Shown one piece after another: positions 35,786-45,975 of a stretch of 64,000 nucleotides of DNA (within the stretch, counting starts at the first letter, position 1; the number at the start of each line of letters is the position of its first letter). A model generated the notes under the pieces. That model was not told where the DNA came from and made no database searches. It worked only from the letters and a program-made list of their open reading frames with translations. The translations under genes and the position numbers were made by a program. Source of the DNA: Rhodamnia argentea (Eukaryota > Streptophyta > Magnoliopsida > Myrtales > Myrtaceae); assembly GCF_020921035.1 (NCBI RefSeq), contig NC_063156.1:3286001-3350000 (forward strand), in the 5' to 3' direction.

Positions 35786-35794
35786 TATTTAATA
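35786..35794 (+). repeat. left 9-bp target duplication of the foldback element
   Basis: TATTTAATA, identical to 36747-36755 and immediately outside the terminal inverted repeat. Confidence 0.85.
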
Positions 35795-36746
35795 GGGAAA
35801 AATCCAAAAAAGGGCCCGAAGTTCTCATGTTTTCTCAAATAAGAGCCCCAAGTGAATGTTGTTTCAAAAAAGGGCCCGAAGTCTTCATTTTTTTTTCAAA
35901 TAAGGGCCTCAAGTCAATCTTGTTTCAAATAAGGGCTTGAAATGATCATAAAATTTCAAAAAAGGGCCTGATTTAAGGGTATTTTAGTCTTTTCACTTAT
36001 TTAATTTTTTCCTTTTTTATTATTCCTTTTGTTTTCTGTTTTCTCACCACAACAAAAAAAAAAAAGAAGGGAAAATTGGACATTCACGAGCGGGAGGGCC
36101 GCCCCTCCCGCCTGTGGCCGCCGGCCCACCGCTAGTGGGGGGGTCGGCGGGCGAGGCGGAGGTCGGCGGGGTCGCCGGCGGCCCCGGCGACCCTGCCGGT
36201 CAAAGGCGAGGGCCTCTAGCCCTTGCCAAAACCGGGAGAGGGTCGGGCCCTCTCCTTGATCTGGGTGAGGACCGGCGGTCCCGCCCGGATCGAGGATCGC
36301 CGGCCGTCGCCGGTGGGGGTCGCCTTGACCGGGCGACCTCGGCCCGGGCCCCGGGCGACGGCCGGCGGTCCCGATCCGGGCGGGGACCGCCGGTCCTCAC
36401 CCAAATCAAGGAGAGGGCCCGACCCTCTCCCGGTTTTGGCGAGGGCCAGAGGCCCTCGCCTCCGACGCGGCGGGGTCGCTGGCGGCCACAAAGGGAGGGG
36501 CGACCCTCCCGCTTTGTTTTTTTTTTTTTTTTAATCAGGAAAAAGAAGAAAAACGAATAAAAAAATTAAAATGTGAAATGACGCAAACGCCCTTCGAGCC
36601 AGACCCTTTTTTGAAACATTATGAACACTTCGGGCCCTTAATTGAAACATACTATGTCAATTTGGGCCCTTTTTTGAAACATAGTTCACTTTGGGCCCTT
36701 AATTGAAAAAACAAGAGGACTTCAGGCCCTTTTTTGGATTTTTCCC
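35795..36746. mobile_element. foldback Mutator-like non-autonomous element
   Basis: The ends GGGAAAAATCCAAAAAAGGG and its reverse complement CCCTTTTTTGGATTTTTCCC face each other, and the inverted repeat runs inward through several TTTCAAAAAAGGGCCCGAAG-type subrepeats. The G+C-rich core (about 36085-36520) is also inverted-repeated: GGGAGAGGGTCGGGCCCTCT and GACCGGCGGTCC occur on both arms around a centre near 36330. The whole 952 bp can therefore fold on itself. A perfect 9-bp duplication TATTTAATA flanks it, the length typical of Mutator-superfamily insertions. No transposase frame is present; the Pro/Arg-rich open frames in the core are due to composition. Confidence 0.8.
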
Positions 36747-36755
36747 TATTTAATA
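36747..36755 (+). repeat. right 9-bp target duplication of the foldback element
   Basis: TATTTAATA, identical to 35786-35794. Confidence 0.85.
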
Positions 36756-36907
36756 TGTTAGATATCCTTGAAAAAATATTAGCAGTGCCATACTTTAATG
36801 TCTATACGAGAATTAATAGATACTCAATTAAAAGGGGCATGAGATAATGTTTAAAAATTCGAATAATATATTGATAAGATATATTTTAAAGTGCCATGCA
36901 AACTATA

Positions 36908-37413
36908 GGGCAAAGTGTCAAAAAAGTCCTAAATCTGTTACATTTATGTCAATTTAGTCCTAAGCCTTTTAATTGTGCCAATTTAATCTTAAACCTTTTA
37001 ACCCAAAGCCAATTCGGTTCTTCCGGCTAGTTTTGATCGGATATTGCCGACGTGAACTTCAGCTGGCTTATATAGCACGGCATGCGCCGACATGAATATT
37101 TTCTAATAATGTTTTAATAGTTTTCGATTTTGTTTATTTTTCTTTCTTTTTTCCTTTTGTGGTCGGCGATGGCTGACCTTGTCTAAGCGAGGGTGGCACT
37201 CACTGCCACAAAAGAACATTGGCCTCACCAGGGTGAGGCCATCGTCTCCTAGGCCAAGACGGGGTCGTTGAGCATCACTTTGGCTCAAGGGACGCCTGGC
37301 AAGGGTCAGCCTCGCCGGCCACTAGAGAAAAGAGGAGGAAAATAGAAAAAACAAAGAAATGAATTTTTTTTTTGAAAAAAAGTTACAAACTATTATTAAA
37401 AAAATGTCGACAT
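36908..37413. mobile_element. 3'-truncated TIR element related to the one at 41758-42292
   Basis: GTCAAAAAAGTCCTAAATCTG, then GTCAATTTAGTCCTAAGCC and the motif GCCGACATGAATATTTT, resemble the reverse complement of the right arm of the 41758 element (GTCAATTCAGTCTTAA, CGCCGATATGAATACTTTTT). The core shares GAGGGTGGCACTC/CTCACCAGGGTGAGG-type sequence. The expected right terminal repeat is missing: similarity fades at AAAAAAATGTCGACATCC near 37413. Confidence 0.5.
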
Positions 37414-37585
37414 CCATTAATTCTCCAGAGCGCAATTTCCACTTAAATTCGAATTTTAAGTACCAAACGTTTAAATAACTCTATATTCATCTTAAATTCT
37501 CCAGAACACTATTTTGAAATCACAAAATAGCGGCATCATTCTTATTCATCCTTATTTCCACTATCTTCGTCGTCTTCTCTTCTCT

Positions 37586-40156
37586 TCATGTGAGAGACGA
37601 CATCTTGCGAGACTGTTGCGCGATGATGCTGGCCGTGGAGGGGCTCTGCTCCAATACGACTTCGTACCCGTCGCTGAAGTTATCCATGCCCCGAGCAAAC
37701 AGCTGCCAAAAGAGGCCGCCGGCACACGACCCTCCGCTGCTCGCGCTCGTGTAGATCGCGTCGTACAGCCTCCCGAAGTAGCTGTCCCTCTTCCCTAAGC
37801 TGTAACCCGGGGACTTCGACGACTTGCCGAACTCGCCAAGTATGATCGGCTTCTTGAGGATGGTGTTGGAGTCTTGAATGTGGACCTGCACCCACCTGTC
37901 CACAAATGCGGCTTGTTCCCCCTCACTTGCATTGGGCATCCTGTCAAGAAAGCACATTAGTTAGCCTAGAAAAGTAAAAAGGAAAAAAAACAGCAACATG
38001 ACAGATCCAATGTTGATCGAAGCGCCGGGATGGAGCACGATCCGAGGGATCGGGAGGGCGGTTTCTGATTCTTACCATTGTTCGGGGTACATGTGTATCG
38101 TGGCGAAGTCGACCTGGAGGACTTGGTTGTTGGAAATGAAATCAGTCCCGGCAAGCAAACCGCCAGGATTGATCTGCTGCTTTCCTGGAACCGATTGCCC
38201 GTAGAACCCTTCGAGGCCAACTTCCAGCATATGATTACTGTCGATAGACTTCACGTACGCCGCCATCTCCCTCACCCAGCCCTGAACAAGATAAAATGAA
38301 CCAATTAACCGCAGGACTAACAAAATTATTCCGAAGCGATGTCACTCGCTTGTGTTCCTGCCGCAAATAAAGCCATGAATGTGATGTTCTATCCAGGAAA
38401 ACTGTTCCGGGTTGATTCGACGTCGCCGTCACGTGTGATTTGAAAACTTATCACAAGGACAAAAAAAAAAAAAAGCCAAAAAAAAGAGCTTTGTTACTAG
38501 CAATTGCCGACTGTTAATGATGACTGAAGTAGATCTTTCTGCTTTTATTCTTCTGCATTACGTCAATAAGATATATTCCAAAATCTCTCCTCTTTTAGGC
38601 AAAGAAAATGGTGACTTTACTGTTCAAGTGGATGAATTCCAGTCAAGAAAGGAACGTGCCCAAGCAGAAGCGAAATCTCATTTCAATATGGTGACATCTA
38701 CTCTCATTAGTCCTTTTCTTGATTAAATTCTTCCTTGTACGTCACTTCTTTGTCTTGTAATATCATCAGGCTATGTGAAGTTACAGTTGTATCTCACGAC
38801 GAGAAAGGGAGGACCCCGTCTTAGACAATTCATGGACGATGATGCTATGTGTTGCTTTCTTCACGTGGTATCCGTTGCAGGCAAGGTAAAAATGTCGCAA
38901 ACTCATCATTGATTGACACTTCCTAGCCCCAAATGTTCGATTGACTCTGTCTATCACGTCCATGAATTTATATGAATGAATCAAACAGAGATCGATGATC
39001 GATGATCGAGAGAGAGAGAGAGAGAGAGAGACCTGGAGAGATTTGCCGGAGGGGTCGGACTGGCAACGAGGCTCGTTCATGAGTTCCCATGCAAAGATGT
39101 TAGGATCGTCACTGTACGCCACTCCCGTTATCGTGTTCGTTCTCGTCAGCACTGCCTGCAATTTCATCACACCGCCATAAAGTACGTAAACAGACAGAGA
39201 TTCCTGATTAGTCCTAGGATTATCTTCAAAGGACTCCCTCCGCCACTCACTTGTCAAACTTAAGCTTGGACATTAATTTCAGGTCTAATCATGAAGGTTT
39301 TCCTAATTCCCGGCAATCTTGATTGATTACTCTTGATCTTGTTTTTGCACTAATTTCTACGTTGTAACCTTCATATTCGGAAAATACCAAATGGAAAAAA
39401 AAAGACACCCAGATTCTCATAACCTCCTGTATCAGCCAAAAAATGAACCTTTCAGACACAATACGTTCAAAATCTTCGTGTTGCTGGTAATTATGTCTGA
39501 ACTGAATTCATAGACATACAGAAGAACCAAAAGCAGACGCACAAACCTTGATATGATTCTTGTAATAAGCCTTGGTGACAGAGTTGGTGAAGAACTCATC
39601 ATCGTTGGTCAAGTTCTGTCCGCTGTTCCGAGCCCACTGCACATACTGATTCCTTCCTCCGAAGTCCTTCCAGTTGTTCGCCAAGCTCAGTATCAGGTAC
39701 ACTCTGTTTTTCCGAGCTTCCGATATCACAAAGTCCAACCCCTAAACGAGAATATCAATCATACAAATCTCCGTGCAGTGTCCAGGATTTTACGCCGCGA
39801 GGGAAGATATCTGCAGTTTTTACCTTGAACATGTCTTCGTTGTAGACGCCGGGGGAGGTCTGGAGAGCCCGGCCGCCGCCATCGCTGAAGGCCCAAGTCC
39901 TGGCGATGTTCATGCCGCTCTTGGTGGCCTCCTGGAACGCGGTCGCGACCTTGTCCCGGGTGGAGTTGTCCGACGCCAGGTACATCATCCAGTACGCGTT
40001 GAACCCGTTCAGGTACAGCGGCTTCCGGTCCGCCACGAAACGCGTCCCGCTCGTCCTCGCGAACCCATTCCCCCCGACCCCGTCCACCGCCGCCTCACAG
40101 TTCGCCGGGAGGAGGAGCGCGGCTAGAGCCAGGACTACAAATTTTAGCAGGCGCAT
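37586..40156 (-). CDS. secreted mannan endo-1,4-beta-mannosidase, GH5
   Basis: Five exons on the minus strand (40156-39824, 39741-39547, 39155-39033, 38281-38076, 37940-37586) join in phase to 403 residues. The enzyme cuts internal beta-1,4-mannosidic bonds of cell-wall mannans in the apoplast. Residues 1-22 are a signal peptide ([16 protein letters not shown]). GH5 landmarks follow: [11 protein letters not shown] near the start, the acid/base Glu204 in [18 protein letters not shown], and the nucleophile Glu322 in [10 protein letters not shown]. Length fits plant MAN enzymes. I chose the ATG at 40156 because it begins a clean signal peptide and lies about 60 bp from a TATA box; a Met 13 codons upstream (40195) is possible but would sit in the expected leader. 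The gene is convergent with the AGPase gene. All introns are GT-AG; intron 3 begins in a GA microsatellite. Confidence 0.9.
39008..39030. repeat. (GA)n microsatellite at a splice donor
   Basis: A run of GA dinucleotides on the plus strand lies directly next to the donor of mannanase intron 3, giving GTCTCTCTCTCT on the coding strand. Length changes here could affect splicing. Confidence 0.85.
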
Positions 40157-40213
40157 GTTTTTGGTTTTCGTTAGATGATGAATGTGTGGACGCATTGGTG
40201 ATGTTGTGGAGGG

Positions 40214-40221
40214 TTTATATA
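40214..40221 (-). promoter_or_regulatory. TATA box of the mannanase gene
   Basis: The minus strand reads CCTATATAAACCC, a good TATA box about 60 bases before the chosen ATG at 40156. It implies transcription start near 40190 and a short leader. Confidence 0.65.
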
Positions 40222-41757
40222 GGAATTCTCCTTGTTCAAAATTGCAAACGAATCGAGTCTTGTTCTCTTTATTGCATCAACTGCTTCATTTCATTACCGT
40301 ACCTTGTAAAAGGGTCACGGTCACCGCTCACGCAAAGCCCGAGTTTAGTCCACTTTCATTTCCCACTTCTAAGTAGATTACCCGAGAGCGACGGGGACAT
40401 TGAAATTTTTTTTCTTGACGGTGTCCCCCATGATTGGACCCTATTACCAAATACCGAATTTCAAGACCGACCCATAGGGAATCGTCTGAACGGATTGAAT
40501 TAGCAAGTTTGGTTCGATTTCCGGAGGTACCGATCTGATTTCCGATTCTATAAGATTGGAATCATTGATTTTCGATCCGGTTCTCGATTCCACTGGAGAA
40601 CCGAACTCCCAAGACTAAACCTTTTTTTTAATATAAATACAAACTTAATAATTCACGAGTTATTTTTTATATTTCTTGATATAAACCTAGCTAATATATT
40701 AAAATTAAAGTTCGTGTTACTTATCCTCATTAATAATCTATCCAATTTTGGATGAGATCGGATCGAATTGTGAACAGATCACCCCTAAAGTTAAAAGGGT
40801 TAGATTTCTTTCAAATCAGTGAATTAAAGGGCTTGCCTTCTACAGTCGCTCTCCGATTCCGACTGCAAAATTTGATTAGTCATAAAATCTACTACATAGC
40901 GGTGGTGCTGCCCCCTTTTGTTAGCCTAGGGGATTGAATTATTACTAAAAACGATACGTGGCATCATTTATGCGATTTGTTCTTTTCAATCCGTATAGAC
41001 AACTTGGCAAATCTGTGTCCATGCATACATCTATCAGACTTTTTATTCATCACAACGAAATCCGAAGACCAAAAATCGGGTAGGAAGCGTAACAATTGAT
41101 ACGAACTAATCCGAAACGTTCTCACACCGGCGAAAGACCGAATAAGCTAGCGCCGTCTTCATCCTCATTTGGCTCATGAACATATGAACAAAGGAGGTAG
41201 CCTTACAAAATTGACATTAGTACTTAAGCAAAGGAATTGCATTTTCATTCGAGCAAGAATCTAGATAAACATCAGTTTATACATCAATCTTGTAAACGGT
41301 AAATCTTATCGTTCACTGTTTTCTCCTGGAAGATGCATCGGACAAGTTACTGAAATGAGTAAGTGTACTTAGCTTAAAGTGTCTTCTTGACTTTGGAATG
41401 TAAAAAATAATTAATGCGCAGGTTGTAGGGGGGCAGTGACTAAAAGGTCTTCCAGCCTTTTGCTGAGCATCTGCCACCTGTCAGTGGTCGCCAACCTCCA
41501 TAGTTTTTCCAGCTAATTCTAGGACTCTGATCGTTGATGGATTGGAAAAGGACAGGAGTCAAGCAAAGGAAGAAGACTTGATTCATCTGGGAATGTGTTG
41601 TTGGTTCACACTCTGGTTGATGTCATCTGCAACGCAAGAACAGAAAATCAATATTGATCTCGTTAGGTAAATATGGTCGACTTGTGAACAGCTTCTGCAC
41701 GAAGAGTTTCTAATTAATTTCTAAAAAGTGTGTGTACCTGTGCGCGTTTGCTTGAAC
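40222..41757. other. intergenic region upstream of the mannanase gene
   Basis: No gene is supported. Around 40400-40620, phrases such as GATTTCCGGAGGTACCGATC, GGTTCTCGATTCC and AGAACCGAACTCC resemble the GGTTCC-rich interior of the hAT-like element at 43776-44393, so a decayed relative may be present. The rest is AT-rich. Confidence 0.45.
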
Positions 41758-42292
41758 GGGAAAATTACCCAAAAAAAATCATAAAATTATTATAATTATG
41801 TCAATTCAGTCCTAAATATTTTGTAGTTGTGTTAGTCCAGTTCCTTTGGCATGCCGATATTAACATTTACAATTTTTAATGAATATTTTGAATTATTTTT
41901 TAACTACTTTTTTGCAATCTTCTTTTTTTCTATGTTTGTTAAGGCCGGTGACATCCATCGGTCACTCGGTGAGGGCTTGCGAGCCCTCACCGGCTGCTGG
42001 GCGAGGGCTCACGACCCTCACCCAGATCCGAGTGAGGCCTCGCGGCCCTCACTAATCACTGGACAAGGCTTGTGAGCACTCATACACAGATGGGCGAGGC
42101 CAGTCCTAACCCGGAAAAAAAAAAAAGCAAGAAAAAAAGTTACTAAAAAAAAGTATTCATATCGGCGTCGACCAATCAAATGAACTGAATTGGTATAAAT
42201 GCAAAAGGTTTAGGATTGAATTAGCAAAAAAAAAAATTAAGACTGAATTGACACAATTATAATAAATTTAAGACTTTCGATAATTTTTCCAC
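41758..42292. mobile_element. TIR element with 8-bp target duplication
   Basis: The left end GGGAAAATTACC runs into ATTATAATTATGTCAATTCA; the right end, reverse-complemented, reads GTGGAAAAATTATCG and then ATTATAATTGTGTCAATTCA, so the arms match over about 55 bp. GCTTGAAC flanks both sides (41750-41757 and 42293-42300). The 535-bp body has a G+C-rich centre with GTGAGGGCTTGCGAGCCCTC-type palindromes and no transposase. The duplication is 8 bp, or 9 bp with one mismatch, so hAT or Mutator superfamily membership is open. Confidence 0.7.
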
Positions 42293-42334
42293 GCTTGAAC
42301 TGTTGCATGGTTTAGTTAAACGTGGTCGATACGG

Positions 42335-43494
42335 CAAATTTGTTTCAGTTCGTGACGTTCGTGTCTAGGATTTTGTTTCATGCGTCGATCTCACGAAATG
42401 AGATGAGTTCCATCTTTGCCCATACTCTCCCCTTCCCCATCGACTTTCGAAACTAATTCGCTTCCTCTTCAACTGTCTGAGGCTGGACCATTTGCAGTCC
42501 CTATTCACAGTGGCTCGATTTCTTGTCATCAAGAGGCTGAAAACGCACGAACCCCAGGTAGCCTTTTGGCCTTGGCTTGCGAATCATCGTTTGTGGATAT
42601 TCCCCAAACTTCAAAATTGATGGTTTGGATTGATCGTCCGGCAAAGGTCTCGGCCCAGTGAATAGGGAGACGGAACGGAACGGACGTGCGCGTATGGAAG
42701 AGGCGTTTGACTCCACGTCGGGTTCTCGAGTCATCAGCCGAAAACGGCCTACCAATCGAATTTCGGCCCTTGTTTTGATCGTGAATTTTAGCGCGGTGTG
42801 CAATTTTGCATGGTTTCCATCCTTTGCAATGTTTCATTGGTTCAAGAAACCCCCTCCCACTAGCACAAAACAAAACATTATAACTGAAAAGAATCCTAAC
42901 CGTCTCTTCTGCCCCGCCGGGCCGGAAGAAGCTACAACGTTGTAACGAAGGATCTTTGGCCTTCTCTCTTCTCCGGATATGCTTCACAGAAAAGTGAGAG
43001 AGCGAAAAGAAACAACAGAAACGCAATAAACGCTTGACACCCATTCCATGCCCATTCTCTTCTTCCTTGTTGGCTCCAAACATTAGCAAACAGCCGAAAA
43101 GAGGATGAAACTCGGAGCCGAGATCGTGCCGCAAGACTGCGATTGACTCAGGGAAAGATGCTGGCAGAACGAGTTCGTTGAACATTCGCGCCTAACAGAA
43201 TTTCGAGCGAAAAGAAACTGCTTCAATTCAAGATGATCTCCGCTCTCCTCAGAAACCCATACTTCGGCCGGCTAACAGAATTTCGAGAGCTTGAAAAGCC
43301 ATGCGCAATCTCATTATACTTGCGAGTTCTTTCAACTAGACACTACTGTAGCAACCAGCAAGATTCTAAAGGTCCTAGTCACAATCTCTTTGTTCTTTTC
43401 ATTCTCACCACTCGTTTACCATTGGCGGATCAATTTCCACACATTAGACTGGAGCAAAATACACCAGTCCAAGCTGGTGTGGCAGTACTAGTAG
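42335..43494. repeat. tandem duplication, unit A (keeps the empty hAT site)
   Basis: The unit begins CAAATTTGTTTCAGTTCGTGACGTT and ends GTGGCAGTACTAGTAG. It is repeated in direct orientation at 43495-45413. Strongly similar stretches include CTTTGCCCATACTCTCCCC, GATCGTCCGGCAAAGGTCT, AAACCCCCTCCCACTAGCAC and AACCCATACTTCGGCC. The minus strand holds an open frame (43185 down to 42529, 218 codons) of which the first 50 codons are partly preserved in unit B. I do not recognise it. Confidence 0.7.
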
Positions 43495-43767
43495 CAAATT
43501 TGTTTCCGTTCGTGACGTTGGTGCCTAGGGTTTTGTTTCATTTTTCGATCTCACAATCATAGGATGAGATGAGTTCTATCTTTGCCCATACTCTCCCCTT
43601 CCCCATCCACTCTCAAAACGGTCTGAGGCTGGACCATTAGTATTGCATTCCCATTGGTTCGATTTCTTGTCATCAAGAGGCTGAAAACGCATGAACACAA
43701 GGTAGCCTTTCGGCCTTGGCTTGTGAATCATTTTTTGTGGACGGTCCCCAACTTAACAATTGATGGT

Positions 43768-43775
43768 TTGGATTG
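43768..43775 (+). repeat. left 8-bp target duplication of the hAT-like element
   Basis: TTGGATTG, repeated at 44394-44401. The unoccupied single copy is at 42625-42632 in unit A. Confidence 0.9.
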
Positions 43776-44393
43776 TAGGGGTGAGCATGGTTCCAGGGTA
43801 TAATCGAGAACCCAAAACCGGAACCTATGGGATCCGGTCCGGTTCCAGGTTCCAAGGTATGTAGGGTAGGTTCCGGGTTTCAAAAATTGAAAAACATGTT
43901 TCAATGGGTAGATTCCTGTTCCACTACCCGAAACCTAGAACCCGGACCCTAGATCCCGAAATAAATTTTTATTTTTTTTCTTGGTATGCGTTTTTGCACG
44001 ATCCCGTAATGTTCTATTGCGTCCGATACCGAGTGTATAATCTGGAGCCAAACAACCTTTTAAGTTTCGGGTTCCAAAAAATGATAAACGTATTCCAATG
44101 GATTGGTTTCGGGTTTTAAATGTAATATGTACGGAATCTAAAACCACTCACCTCTACTTTTTTTTTAGATGTTATACCGTTCACTCTTATTTTGGTTAAC
44201 TAAAAATGAAAAAATAAAATAAAATAAAACAATTGATAGATTCTCGGATACCTAGAACCTGTGACAAGGTAGGTTCCAGGTTCCAAGGTATAACGGATAG
44301 GTTCCAAGTTCCAAAAAATGAGGAACCTGTTCGACTGGGTAGGTTCCGGGTTCTTGGTGGAACCTATGAGGAACCCGAAACCGCTCATCCCTA
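43776..44393. mobile_element. non-autonomous hAT-like element
   Basis: The ends are TAGGGGTGAGCATGGTTCC and, reverse-complemented on the right, TAGGGATGAGCGGTTTCGGG, matching the YAGGGNTGNNCR style of hAT termini. An 8-bp duplication TTGGATTG, the hAT length, flanks the element. The interior is rich in GGTTCCAGGTTCC/GGGTTCC repeats facing both ways. There is no transposase frame. The paralogous unit A reads GGTTTGGATTGATCGTCC without the insertion, confirming both ends to the base. Confidence 0.85.
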
Positions 44394-45413
44394 TTGGATT
44401 GATCGTCCGGCAAAGGTCTTGGCCCGACGGAACGGACATGGGCATATGGATGAGGCGTACGACGCCAAGTTCCTCCTACCAACCGTTGGCTCGTGTTTGG
44501 CTCATGAATTTAGCGCCATGTCTGATGAAAGATGATAATGCATGGTTTCCATCCTCTGCGATGTTTCAGTGGTTCAAGAAACCCCCTCCCACTAGCACAA
44601 AACAGAACGCTAACAGAGAGAATTCTAACGGGTCTCTTCTGCCCATCCGAACCGAAAGATGCCAAACTTTTCGCAAATTGTCATTTGGATCGACGTACAA
44701 CGTTCTGACGAAGGATCTTGTGCCTTCTCTCTTCTTCGGAAATTCTTCACAAAAAAGTGGAGAGCGAAAAGAAACAACAGAAAGGCAATGACCACTGCAC
44801 ACCCCATTCCATGCCCATTTTTCTTCTTCCTTGTTGACTCAAACATTAGCAACCAGCCAAAAAGAGGCTGAGACTTGCAGCCGAGATCATGCCGCAAGAC
44901 TGCGATTGGCTCCCCCAAAGATAGTGACAGAACAAGTTCGATGAACATTCACGCATCCATGAGACTATGAACTTGCGACATCTCCAACACCTTTCTGTTT
45001 AGGCAGGGAAAGAACTTTATTGAAGTCATGACAAGTAATGCAGAGATGTCGTGCTCACCATTCAAGATGATCCCACCATTTGAGAAGGAACCCAAGTTGC
45101 ACAAGAAAACGAAAAGAAACTGCTTCCTATTCAAGATGATCTCCGCTCTGTTTTGCAAACCCACAGAAACCCATACTTCGGCCAGCTAACAGAATTTCGA
45201 GTGCTTCAAAAGTCATGCTCAATCTCATTATACGGCGAGTTCTTTCCACTTGACACTACTGTAGCAAGCAGCAAGATTCTAGAGGTCCTAGTCACAAATT
45301 TTTCGTTCTTTTCATTCTCACCACTCGCTCACCACTGACGGATCAGTTTCCACACATTAAACTGGAGCGCAAATACACTAGTCCAAGCTGGGGTGGCAGT
45401 ACTGGTAGCATTC

Positions 45414-45975
45414 TCATACAAAACCCTTAAATTTTTTCTTCCTTCTCAATCAGTAGAAGGAAAAATTCAAGAAAGCAAGAACTGTCTATGTAACCTTCTT
45501 TCAACTTCTTCTGAATGGTCCTTAACATGGAGAAATTTATTGCATAATCCGGAACATGTGAGTCGTGAAGTAGATTAGTGGAAGCTATTTAAGAAAATTT
45601 GACGAAAATTCGAGGACATACTTTAAGCTTTGTAAAACATACATTGCACGCTCAGCATGTCCGGCAATGTCTCACCACTTTAAGCTAAAAAATATGAGCG
45701 CAGCTGATCTATTACCAGAGTGTAGCTGCAGTATTTTTCATAATAAAATGATGACAAGTTTTCAGGAGAGGGAGGAGGGTATTAAGTAGATTCACTGGAT
45801 TAGTAAGAGTCTATATCACATAGGAACCTGATCATAGTAAGCTTTACAGATTAACAATTGGATCCATGTGCTTTCATATTTGGGAGGACTCTTCAAAGCA
45901 CAAGACAATTGAATTGCCTGATACGATATCGCTTTAAGAAACATCATCTTTTTACTCTGCTTAGAGTCATACTTA
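45414..45975. other. 3' flank of the START-like gene
   Basis: AT-rich sequence without recognised genes. The part nearest 45975 is probably the 3' UTR of the minus-strand gene. Confidence 0.4.

Larger units (their letters stand above)
43495..45413. repeat. tandem duplication, unit B (with hAT insertion)
   Basis: The second copy of the unit is enlarged by a 618-bp transposon (43776-44393) and by about 130 bp near 44945-45075 that unit A lacks. Substitutions are frequent, so the duplication is not recent. The minus-strand frame (44948 to 44799) keeps IAVLRHDLG, PLFG and NGHGMG in common with unit A. Confidence 0.7.

Noticed and set aside
36029..36560. Gly/Pro/Arg-rich frames up to 148 codons in the G+C-rich core
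   Set aside because: Frames are long in several registers on both strands because stop codons are rare in this composition; the core is an inverted repeat in a transposon.
40157..40195. Upstream ATG at 40195 as the mannanase start
   Set aside because: It would place 13 polar residues before the signal peptide and lies close to the predicted transcription start implied by the TATA box.
42529..43185. 218-codon minus-strand frame as a complete gene
   Set aside because: No recognisable domain and unit B keeps only the first 50 codons; kept only as an observation about the duplicated units.
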